A DNA stretch of 64,000 nt from NCBI RefSeq assembly GCF_020535565.1, contig NZ_CP084758.1, positions 3,361,001 through 3,425,000 of the forward strand, in the 5' to 3' direction. Every line of letters starts with the position of its first letter. Position 1 is the first letter of the stretch. Below are positions 59,501-64,000 of the stretch, piece after piece. The translations under genes were made by a program, and so were the position numbers. This DNA is from Shinella sp. XGS7. GTDB lineage: Bacteria; Pseudomonadota; Gammaproteobacteria; Burkholderiales; Burkholderiaceae_C. Under the pieces are notes generated by a model. That model was not told the origin of the DNA. It ran no database searches and saw only the letters and a program-made list of their open reading frames with translations.

Positions 59501-60119
59501 CCACCAGATCATCGGTTTCCAGCTTGCCGATCTGGGTGGTGGTGAGGCCGGCGATCTGGGTGGTGGTCAGGGCGCGCGCCTGATCCGTGGTCAGGGCCAC
59601 GATCTGGTCCGTGGTCAGGGCCTTGATCTGGTCGCTGGTGAAGCCGCGGATGCTGGTGGAAGACAGGGCCGCCAGATCGTCGGTGGTGATCTTGGTCAGC
59701 TGGGTCGTGCCGATGGCGCCCACCTGGGTGGAGGTGAGGGCGGGCAGCTGATCCGTGGTCAGGGCGTTCAGATCGTCGCTGTTCATGCCGGCGATCTGGG
59801 TGGTCGTGAAGGACTTGACCTGATTGGTGGTCAGGGAGCCGATCTGGTCGGAGTTCAGGGCCGCAACCTGGGCCGTGCTCAGGGCCCGGATGGCCGTGGT
59901 GTTGAAGGCCGCGACATCGTCGGTCTTGAACCAGCTGATCTGGGTGGTGTTCAGCGCCGCGATGGCCTTGGTGCCCAGCGAGGCCACCTGGTAGGTGGTC
60001 AGCGCAGCGATCTGATCCGAGTTGAAAGCGGCCCAGTCCTCAGTGGTCAGGCGTGCCAGCGTGGTGCTCGTGAGGCCAGCAATCTGGGTCGTATTGAAAC
60101 CGGTGATCAGAGAGGCCAT
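50556..60119 (-). CDS. Giant octapeptide-repeat protein, probable T1SS adhesin
   Basis: A 3187-residue protein with no Sec signal. Nearly all of residues 5-2950 is an unbroken run of eight-residue units, such as TTDQVKAL, TTTQIANM, NSDDLNAL and NTAALRGL (rough consensus T/S-T/S-D/T-Q/D-V/I/L-x-A-L), about 368 in number. The C-terminal 237 residues are a non-repeat module like the Ca2+-binding region of FrpC-type proteins: PIVLDLDGNGINTL, GWVGGNDGLLVMDRNGDGII and two more EF-hand-like loops (DTNHDGKLDAND, DANHDGKTDAGE). No RTX nonapeptides and no N-terminal retention module are seen. It faces a complete type I secretion operon, so export through it is likely. AAGTGAG precedes the ATG. The adhesin role is inference. 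Confidence 0.85.
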   Translation of the reverse strand: MASLITGFNTTQIAGLTSTTLARLTTEDWAAFNSDQIAALTTYQVASLGTKAIAALNTTQISWFKTDDVAAFNTTAIRALSTAQVAALNSDQIGSLTTNQVKSFTTTQIAGMNSDDLNALTTDQLPALTSTQVGAIGTTQLTKITTDDLAALSSTSIRGFTSDQIKALTTDQIVALTTDQARALTTTQIAGLTTTQIGKLETDDLVALNSAALRGLNTTQLAALNSDQIGALLTSQVASLTTAQINGLNSDDLNALTTDQVKALTSAQAAAIGTTQLAKMTTDDIEALSTNAVRALNSDQVKALTTDQVVALSTDQAKALTTTQVAGLTTTQIANMQSDDVAALNTAALRGLNTTQLAALNSDQIAALTTAQVTSLTTAQINGLNSDDLNALTTAQVRALTSAQAGAIGTTQLAKMTTDDVEALSTAAVRALSSDQVKALTTDQVVALSTDQARALTTTQVAGLTTTQIANMQSDDLAALNTAALRGLNTTQLAALNSDQIAALTTAQVASLSTTQINGLNSDDLNALTTDQFKALSSTQVAAIGTTQLAKVTTDDIAALSTSAVRALTTDQTKAMTSDQIGALQTNQVAALTTAQINGLNSDSLNALNTDQVKALTSAQVAAIGTTQLSKMTTDDIEAISTAGVRALNSDQVKALTTDQVVALSTDQARALTTTQVAGLTTTQIANMQSDDVAALNTAALRGLNTTQLAALNSDQIAALSTAQVASLTTTQINGLNSDDLNALSSDQVKALSSTQVAAIGTTQLAKMTTDDVGAISTAAVRALSSDQVKAMTTDQIVALTTDQARALTSTQMAGLTTTQLNKMESDDLRALSTAAIRALNTDQLKNLTTDQLAAMTTAQIAAMATVPTNQLGGLTTDAIKALTTDQARALTSAQVGGFSTTQVAAFDTDDLAALNTAALRALNTTQLAALNSDQIGALLTSQVASLTTAQINGLNSDDLNALTTDQVKALTSAQAAAIGTTQLAKMTTDDIEALSTNAVRALNSDQVKALTTDQVVALSTDQAKALTTTQVAGLTTTQIANMQSDDVAALNTAALRGLNTTQLAALNSDQIAALTTAQVTSLTTAQINGLNSDDLNALTTAQVRALTSAQAGAIGTTQLAKMTTDDVEALSTAAVRALSSDQVKALTTDQVVALSTDQARALTTTQVAGLTTTQIANMQSDDLAALNTAALRGLNTTQLAALNSDQIAALTTAQVASLSTTQINGLNSDDLNALTTDQFKALSSTQVAAIGTTQLAKVTTDDIAALSTSAVRALTTDQTKAMTSDQIGALQTNQVAALTTAQINGLNSDSLNALNTDQVKALTSAQVAAIGTTQLSKMTTDDIEAISTAGVRALNSDQVKALTTDQVVALSTDQARALTTTQVAGLTTTQIANMQSDDVAALNTAALRGLNTTQLAALNSDQIAALSTAQVASLTTTQINGLNSDDLNALSSDQVKALSSTQVAAIGTTQLAKMTTDDVGAISTAAVRALSSDQVKAMTTDQIVALTTDQARALTSTQMAGLTTTQLNKMESDDLRALSTAAIRALNTDQLKNLTTDQLAAMTTAQIAAMATVPTNQLGGLTTDAIKALTTDQARALTSAQVGGFSTTQVAAFDTDDLAALNTAALRALNTTQLAALNSDQIGALLTSQVASLTTAQINGLNSDDLNALTTDQVKALTSAQAAAIGTTQLAKMTTDDIEALSTNAVRALNSDQVKALTTDQVVALSTDQAKALTTTQVAGLTTTQIANMQSDDVAALNTAALRGLNTTQLAALNSDQIAALTTAQVTSLTTAQINGLNSDDLNALTTAQVRALTSAQAGAIGTTQLAKMTTDDVEALSTAAVRALSSDQVKALTTDQVVALSTDQARALTTTQVAGLTTTQIANMQSDDLAALNTAALRGLNTTQLAALNSDQIAALTTAQVASLSTTQINGLNSDDLNALTTDQFKALSSTQVAAIGTTQLAKVTTDDIAALSTSAVRALTTDQTKAMTSDQIGALQTNQVAALTTAQINGLNSDSLNALNTDQVKALTSAQVAAIGTTQLSKMTTDDIEAISTAGVRALNSDQVKALTTDQVVALSTDQARALTTTQVAGLTTTQIANMQSDDVAALNTAALRGLNTTQLAALNSDQIAALSTAQVASLTTTQINGLNSDDLNALSSDQVKALSSTQVAAIGTTQLAKMTTDDVGAISTAAVRALSSDQVKAMTTDQIVALTTDQAKALTTTQVAGLTTTQIANLQSDDLAALNTAALRGLNTTQLAALNSDQIAALTTAQVASLSTTQINGLNSDDLNALTTDQFKALSSAQAAAIGTTQLAKMTTDDVGALSTAAVRALSTDQLKAMTSDQMGSLSTAQVASLTTAQINGLTSDGLNALNTDQIRALTSAQAAAIGTTQLAKMTTDDIEALSTAAVRAFNSDQVKALTTDQIVALSTDQARALTTTQVAGLTTTQIANMQSDDLAALNSGALRGFNTTQLAALNSDQIGALLTSQVAALTTTQINGLNSDDLNALNTDQIKALTSAQVASIGTTQLAKMTTDDIEALSTNAVRALTTDQIKALTTDQLVAMTTDQFRALSSGQMAGLTTTQLTKLESDDLRALSTAAINALTTTQFAGLTSDQVQQLAPSQMPGVNSAQIAGMGSDDFKAWTTDQFAALTSVQIAGVTTQQFAAIETDDLRALNAFAFRSINTAQLAALNSDQIQSLTNVQVQAMTTTQVAGLQSDDLLALTTSQVSLLNSMQLGALSTTQVSQLETNDVAAISAGAFRGLGSDDLKAFTSDQVAAFTTTQLSAMTTAQVVGLDASDVDNISTDALLGLSTAALRAMTTTQIQAFTTDQTHVLTTAQIAAFNTDQIKALQTDDMQAFTSTQIAAFTSTQIAALSTTQLRQFDSDDLSALTTAQIAGLTTDHIRSITTDQLPGLETADIAKMNMAQAYAFTSDQVNAMTTDQSNALWLATPIVLDLDGNGINTLSAAQGVNFDLRGNGQVQRWGWVGGNDGLLVMDRNGDGIINDGRELFGAGTVLANGKQGADGFTAMRQEDTNHDGKLDANDLHFKDLRVWVDANHDGKTDAGELKTLADLGIVEMNLGAKAGSEVDNGNLLGLVSDYKKSDGSTHALTDVWFAREGGGGGNTPPVSLGDVLAAPTTPVLHEGAPAGGAPAGTPSNGLQVSHLLIAKRPEDDDQQSATPLI
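51270..60110 (-). repeat. Octapeptide (24-bp) coding repeat array
   Basis: About 8.8 kb of degenerate 24-bp units, each encoding one octapeptide, without a break except one 11-residue unit (ATVPTNQLGGL) that appears twice. Position 8 is nearly always Leu, Met or Ile; position 5 is a branched or aliphatic residue; position 4 is mostly Gln or Asp; positions 1-2 are mostly Thr/Ser/Asn. A second tier of 17 octads (408 bp) recurs, beginning NSDDLNAL and ending TTAQINGL or a close variant. Confidence 0.95.
53466..59475 (-). repeat. Near-identical 2121-bp tandem repeats, about 2.8 copies
   Basis: Matching sequence recurs at exactly 2121 bp spacing, for example ATGGCGTCGGTGGTCAGGCC at 55360 and 57481. 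Each unit encodes 707 residues: 87 octads plus the 11-residue unit, arranged as blocks of 17, 17, 10, 17 and 27 units. The two copies nearer the gene's start look identical by eye over long stretches; the third, partial copy differs by scattered bases (near 54300 and 54405). Identity breaks at about 53466 and 59475. Copy number may be unstable or mis-assembled. Confidence 0.92.
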
Positions 60120-60509
60120 GGTGTGCTCACTTATTCAAGATCTGTCGCTCGACGGGGCCAACACCCTCTGTTGTCCCTGGGGCACCGTCGTCGCATATTC
60201 AATCAAGTCGCTCCAGAGGCGGCCGTGGCCGCCTCTGGAGCTCGGTATGGCAGTTCCGCCGCTCCCGCCAAAGACTGGGCGCGGCTTCCTGACTCCTCAG
60301 CTATTTCGGAGTCCGGACAAGGAACTTGAGGCAGGCGCGGGATGCACGGACCCGGGGTCCAGGCGCACCACGACTGCTTGTGCCAGGATTTTTGAGGCGC
60401 GAGCCTATCGGCACTTGGTTCAAAAACCTTAGCTTTTCCTGGCTGTTCCGGACTTAGCGTGCGCTATTCACGGTTCAAATGCCGCCATCACGATGCTGAG
60501 CGCTGCCGC
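60120..60509. promoter_or_regulatory. Divergent promoter region with a 30-bp palindrome
   Basis: This 390-bp gap lies between the giant gene (leftward) and a glycosyltransferase (rightward). Its clearest element is a perfect palindrome at 60211-60240: CTCCAGAGGCGGCC, GT, GGCCGCCTCTGGAG. It lies 92 bp upstream of the giant gene's ATG and could be a strong hairpin in that gene's leader, or an operator. No T-tract follows on either strand. I see no convincing -35/-10 pair. The part right of the palindrome is less G+C-rich than the genes and holds nothing else I can name. Confidence 0.6.
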
Positions 60510-61481
60510 ATGACCTCCCAACAAGCCACCGTGGCCACCCTGATCCCGGCGTACAAGACCAAGTACATCGGCGAGTTGCTGGTGGGCCTGGCCCTGCAGA
60601 CCCGCCGCAGCGACCGCATCATCATCTCGGACGACAGCCCGGACGGCGAGTTCGGCCGCCTGCTGGACTTGCCCGCCCTGGCAGGTCTGCGCGCCGGCCT
60701 GCCCATCGAGATCCATCCGGGGCCGCGCAACGGCGCTTACGAGAACTTCAAGCATCTGATCAAGCTCTGGGGCGACAGCTCGGACTTCGTCCACCTGCTG
60801 CTGGACGATGACCTGATCTACCCCGAGTTCTATGAACAGCATCTGGGCGGCCACCGCCAGGGGCGTTTTTCCTGCAGCATCAGCGCCCGCTGGACCGCAG
60901 CCGAGAACGGTCAGCCCATACGGGGCATGCCGGTGCCGCTGGCCGTGAAAGCCGATCCGGCGCGCCTGCTGGCCCTGGATGCCGGCGTGATGTTCACGAC
61001 CACCGTGCCGGAGTGCAAGAACTGGTTCGGCGAATTTTCCAACTGCATCCTGACCCGTGAAACGGCGCCTCTGCTGCTCAAGCCCGAGTTCGAGGGCGTG
61101 TCCTACGCCGGGCTCTGGGACCTGGGCGCCTTCCTGGCCGCCAGCCTGGTGGCGCCGGTGCTCTATATCCAGGAGCGCCTGGGGGCCTTCCGCACCGGCG
61201 GCGAGGGCCACTCGGCCCAGCTGATGGGCAAGCACATGAAGGCCGCCCATCTGGGCTACTCGGCCCTGGCCCTGGGCGGCAAGCGCCTGGGCCAGCTCAG
61301 CGCCGAGCAGGCGCGGCAATGCTATGCCGGCATCGCGCCGGCCCTGGTGCAGCGCTATGGCGAGCAGGCGGATATGCAGGTCTTTGCCCAGCTGCTGTTC
61401 CGCATGGCGGCCGGGGAGGACGCGGCCGAGGCCGAGTTCCTGGACCAGTGGCACGGCTTTCTGGCCTCGCACCAGCTCTGA
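60510..61481 (+). CDS. Glycosyltransferase family 2 protein
   Basis: A 323-residue glycosyltransferase with a GT-A-like N-terminus. ATVATLIPAYKTKYIGELLV and ALQTRRSDRIIISDDSPDGE bind the nucleotide, and FVHLLLDDDLIYPEFYEQHL holds the metal-binding acidic motif. No transmembrane segment is seen. Donor and acceptor are unknown. The ATG at 60510 (MTSQQATVATLIPAYK) gives a normal family start. It leads a tight rightward run with an acyltransferase, a fucosyltransferase and gmd, implying a shared fucose-containing glycan. Confidence 0.85.
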   Translation: MTSQQATVATLIPAYKTKYIGELLVGLALQTRRSDRIIISDDSPDGEFGRLLDLPALAGLRAGLPIEIHPGPRNGAYENFKHLIKLWGDSSDFVHLLLDDDLIYPEFYEQHLGGHRQGRFSCSISARWTAAENGQPIRGMPVPLAVKADPARLLALDAGVMFTTTVPECKNWFGEFSNCILTRETAPLLLKPEFEGVSYAGLWDLGAFLAASLVAPVLYIQERLGAFRTGGEGHSAQLMGKHMKAAHLGYSALALGGKRLGQLSAEQARQCYAGIAPALVQRYGEQADMQVFAQLLFRMAAGEDAAEAEFLDQWHGFLASHQL

Positions 61482-61492
61482 AGCGGCCCGCC

Positions 61493-62164
61493 ATGAGCAA
61501 GATCCTGCAGCGCGTGGAGCGCCTCAAGTCCCTGATCTCGGCCCAGGCGCCGCTGGATCTGGAGGCCTGGGTGCGCTCTGTGCTGGTGCACTATTTCTTC
61601 CATGTCTCGGACCGGGGGCGCATCGAGCTCAGCGACGAGGGCCCGCGGGTGCTGAATCTGCTGAGCCCCACGGTCTTCAAGGGAGCAGGGCGCTTTCGCT
61701 TCAGCAACCACGCGGTGTTTGGCGTGCCGCGCTCGCCCGGGGCCTATGCCTGCAGCTATATCGAGTCACGCACGCCCGAGTCCCTGATCGAGATCGGCCG
61801 CGGCACGGTGTTCAACAACCGCGCCACCCTGATCTCGGAGGGCGCAGCCATACGCTTCGGTCAGGACTGCCTGATCGGGCCCGAGCTCCTGGTGCTGGAC
61901 AGCAATTCCCATGAGCTGGCGCCCGCGCGCCGGCGCGAGCCCGATCGCCAGCCCCGCGAGGTGCGGGTGGGCAATAACGTGTTCATCGGCGCCCGGGTCA
62001 CCCTGCTCAAGGGCGTGGAGATTGGCGATGGCTGCATCGTCTCCGCGGGCGCCGTGGTCACGCCGGGTTTCAAGGCGCCGCCGCTGAGCATCGTGGCGGG
62101 CAATCCGGCACGCGTGATCGGCAGCGTGCCCCAGGACGAGACGCCGCCGGCCCCTGCCGTCTGA
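61493..62164 (+). CDS. Hexapeptide-repeat acyltransferase
   Basis: A 223-residue acyltransferase of the left-handed beta-helix (WecB/maltose-acetyltransferase-like) family. The helical N-terminus precedes repeat rungs SLIEIGRGTVFNNRATLISE, IRFGQDCLIGPELLVLDSNS and VRVGNNVFIGARVTLLKGVE. A typical end, IVAGNPARVIG, follows. SNSHEL holds the probable catalytic His. It probably O-acetylates a sugar of the glycan made by its neighbours. It lies 11 bp after the GT2 gene and 18 bp before the fucosyltransferase. Confidence 0.85.
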   Translation: MSKILQRVERLKSLISAQAPLDLEAWVRSVLVHYFFHVSDRGRIELSDEGPRVLNLLSPTVFKGAGRFRFSNHAVFGVPRSPGAYACSYIESRTPESLIEIGRGTVFNNRATLISEGAAIRFGQDCLIGPELLVLDSNSHELAPARRREPDRQPREVRVGNNVFIGARVTLLKGVEIGDGCIVSAGAVVTPGFKAPPLSIVAGNPARVIGSVPQDETPPAPAV

Positions 62165-62182
62165 ATCTAGAAAAGGACCACC

Positions 62183-63031
62183 GTGAGCAAGAAGAAATTC
62201 ATCAGCATGATGGGCATGCCGGTCACCGAGCAGCTGGGCTCCCAGATGTGGCACTTCGCCGCGCTGAGCTATATCGCCCACCGCACTGATCACCGCGTGG
62301 TCTTCTTCCAGGAGCATGCCCAGACCGGCCGCGGCCTGCGCCTGCATCAGAACTTCGACAACTTGCCCTTCGAGCTGATCTCCATCGCCGATCTGGGCGA
62401 GGGCGATCAGGTCTACAGCATCTTCCCGTTGAACAAGCAGGTGGCCGTCGAGTCCGCCGTCTACCAGCTCAACCCCGGGATGAATTACGACTTCCAGGGC
62501 CTGTTCTCCAGCTACAAATACTGGTGGCCCTGGCGCGAGCAGGTGCGCGCCATGTACCAGTTCCGTGCGCCGGTGCTGGAGCAGGCGCGCGCCGTGGTGG
62601 AGCGGGCGCGCAAGCCCGGCCGGGCCCTGGTGTCCCTGCATGTGCGGCGGACGGACTACCTCAACGGCTTCTTCGTGAACGTGAATATGGACTATTTCAA
62701 GGCCGCCTTCGCGCAGTTCGAGGGGCAGGCGGTGAGCTATCTGGTGTTCTCGGACGATCTGCCCTGGTGCAAGGAGGCCTTTGCCGATCTGCCGCATGTG
62801 GAGTTTGCCGAGGGCAATGAGGCCATCGTCGATATGTGCGCCATGTCCCTGTGCGACCACAACATTACGGCCAATTCCTCCTTCAGCTTCTGGGGTGCCT
62901 TCCTCAACGCCAACCCGGGCAAGCGCATGGTGGCACCGGCTCGCACCCTGAAGTCCGATCTGATGATTCCTCACCTGAACTACTGCTGGCTGCCGGATGA
63001 CTTCATCCTGGTGGACGCGGGCAATGTCTGA
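62183..63031 (+). CDS. Alpha-1,2-fucosyltransferase (GT11)
   Basis: A 282-residue GT11-type enzyme transferring fucose from GDP-fucose to a sugar. The family's donor motif is [12 protein letters not shown] (HxRRxD). [15 protein letters not shown] and [20 protein letters not shown] are the second and third conserved boxes. It starts at a GTG with AAGGA 6 nt upstream. It is followed 16 bp later by gmd, which makes the GDP-fucose precursor, so donor and transferase are co-encoded. Confidence 0.88.
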   Translation: MSKKKFISMMGMPVTEQLGSQMWHFAALSYIAHRTDHRVVFFQEHAQTGRGLRLHQNFDNLPFELISIADLGEGDQVYSIFPLNKQVAVESAVYQLNPGMNYDFQGLFSSYKYWWPWREQVRAMYQFRAPVLEQARAVVERARKPGRALVSLHVRRTDYLNGFFVNVNMDYFKAAFAQFEGQAVSYLVFSDDLPWCKEAFADLPHVEFAEGNEAIVDMCAMSLCDHNITANSSFSFWGAFLNANPGKRMVAPARTLKSDLMIPHLNYCWLPDDFILVDAGNV

Positions 63032-63047
63032 GACGACGGGACGCACG

Positions 63048-64000
63048 ATGAGCCAAAGCAATCCCAAGGTGGCCCTGATCACCGGCGTGACCGGCCAGGA
63101 CGGTTCCTATCTGGCCGAGTTCCTGCTGGAGAAGGGCTATGTGGTGCACGGCATCAAGCGCCGCGCCTCCTCCTTCAACACCGAGCGCATCGACCACATC
63201 TTCCAGGACCCGCATGTGGAGTCGCCGCGCTTTCATCTGCACTATGGTGATCTGAGTGACACCAGCAATCTGATCCGCATCGTGCAGGAGGTGCGGCCGG
63301 ACGAGATCTACAACCTGGGCGCGCAAAGCCATGTGGCGGTGAGCTTCGAGTCGCCCGAGTACACGGCCGATGTCGACGGCATCGGCACCCTGCGCCTGCT
63401 GGAGGCCATACGCATCCTGGGGCTGGAGAAGAAGACCCGCTTCTACCAGGCCAGCACCAGCGAGCTCTATGGCCTGGTGCAGGAGGTGCCGCAGCGCGAG
63501 ACCACGCCCTTCTACCCGCGCAGCCCCTATGCCGTGGCCAAGATGTACGCCTACTGGATCACGGTGAACTACCGCGAGGCCTATGGCATCTATGCCTGCA
63601 ACGGCATCCTCTTCAACCACGAGAGCCCGCGTCGCGGCGAGACCTTCGTCACCCGCAAGATCACCCGGGGCCTGTGCAATATCGCCCAGGGTCTGGAGGA
63701 CTGCCTCTATGTGGGCAATATGGACGCGCTGCGCGACTGGGGCCATGCCCGCGACTATGTGCGCATGCAGTGGATGATGCTGCAGCAGGACAAGCCCGAG
63801 GACTTCGTGATCGCCACCGGCGTGCAGCACAGCGTGCGCGATTTCGTGCGCATGAGCGCGGCCGAGCTGGGCCTGGGCCTGCGCTTCGAGGGTCAGGGCG
63901 TGAACGAGATCGCCGTGGTCGAGAGCATTGCCGACGTCGAGAAGGCCCCCGCCCTCCAGGTGGGCGACGTGATCCTGCGCGTGGACCCGCGCTACTTCCG
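63048..64000 (+). CDS. gmd: GDP-mannose 4,6-dehydratase, C-terminus cut by window edge
   Basis: The first committed step to GDP-L-fucose (GDP-mannose to GDP-4-keto-6-deoxymannose). There are 317 complete codons before the edge; the family has about 370. The extended-SDR motif is [59 protein letters not shown], the catalytic Thr/Glu/Tyr-Lys set ([21 protein letters not shown]) and [20 protein letters not shown] follow. A fucose synthase (fcl) is expected beyond the edge. Confidence 0.96.
   Translation, partial: MSQSNPKVALITGVTGQDGSYLAEFLLEKGYVVHGIKRRASSFNTERIDHIFQDPHVESPRFHLHYGDLSDTSNLIRIVQEVRPDEIYNLGAQSHVAVSFESPEYTADVDGIGTLRLLEAIRILGLEKKTRFYQASTSELYGLVQEVPQRETTPFYPRSPYAVAKMYAYWITVNYREAYGIYACNGILFNHESPRRGETFVTRKITRGLCNIAQGLEDCLYVGNMDALRDWGHARDYVRMQWMMLQQDKPEDFVIATGVQHSVRDFVRMSAAELGLGLRFEGQGVNEIAVVESIADVEKAPALQVGDVILRVDPRYF

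Noticed and set aside
51270-60110. Regular repeats that might be read as a CRISPR or satellite array
   Set aside because: The units are 24 bp, degenerate, contiguous and in frame throughout a coding sequence; there are no unique spacers and no cas genes.
38639-60119. A complete LapA/LapD/LapG-type retention system
   Set aside because: No LapG-type protease, LapD receptor or N-terminal retention module is present in the window, so only the transporter part is supported.
50616-60329. A 3237-codon open frame antisense to the giant repeat gene
   Set aside because: It follows from the codon make-up of the octads, whose reverse complement rarely forms stops. The translated text is low-complexity and shows no domain or ribosome-binding site; the minus-strand frame has a coherent C-terminal Ca2+ module.
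60417-60479. GGTTCAAA occurring twice upstream of the GT2 gene
   Set aside because: An 8-bp match 55 bp apart without symmetry or helical phasing is weak evidence for a binding site.

Overview
The window is G+C-rich DNA from a betaproteobacterium, most likely a Burkholderiales member near Roseateles/Pelomonas/Rubrivivax. This rests on the gene order acnB - CoA lyase - mdh | gntR - sdhCDAB - sdhE - gltA, on strong G/C third-position codon use, and on protein sequences remembered from that order. The genus is inference. No rRNA, tRNA, CRISPR array, integrase or transposase was seen.

Region 1 (1-12.4 kb) is a TCA-cycle block. Leftward run acnB (C-terminus cut by the window edge), a vapBC toxin-antitoxin pair lodged just upstream of acnB, a frameshifted periplasmic protein gene, a CoA-ester-lyase-type aldolase and mdh. 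Rightward run a GntR regulator, sdhCDAB, sdhE and gltA. A palindrome lies in the mdh/gntR divergent region. The middle of gltA and patches of sdhA look alphaproteobacterial, suggesting recombination.

Region 2 (12.4-21.2 kb) is a nucleoside/purine block: a LacI-family regulator with a perfect 16-bp operator, ribokinase, nucleoside hydrolase, an MTA/SAH-type deaminase, then purL. Region 3 (21.2-38.4 kb) is mixed housekeeping: a small gene under a LexA box, a signal peptidase I, an MFS exporter, a luciferase-like oxidoreductase, a PAS/CHASE histidine kinase, a DegP-type protease, rlmB, a diguanylate cyclase, upp, a frameshifted MocR regulator opposite an EamA transporter, a split chromate transporter and small hypotheticals.

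Region 4 (38.6-64 kb) is the most unusual. A SPINDLY-type protein O-glycosyltransferase is followed by a complete type I secretion system (ABC, HlyD-like, TolC-like) and dTDP-3-amino-sugar genes. Facing them is a 3187-residue protein made of about 368 Thr/Ser-rich octapeptides plus a C-terminal EF-hand-like calcium module. Its DNA holds about 2.8 near-identical 2121-bp tandem copies. Beyond it lie a glycosyltransferase, an acyltransferase, an alpha-1,2-fucosyltransferase and gmd (cut by the right edge). The working hypothesis is a giant type I-secreted, possibly O-glycosylated surface protein with its own transporter and sugar supply. The parts are seen; the functional link is inferred.
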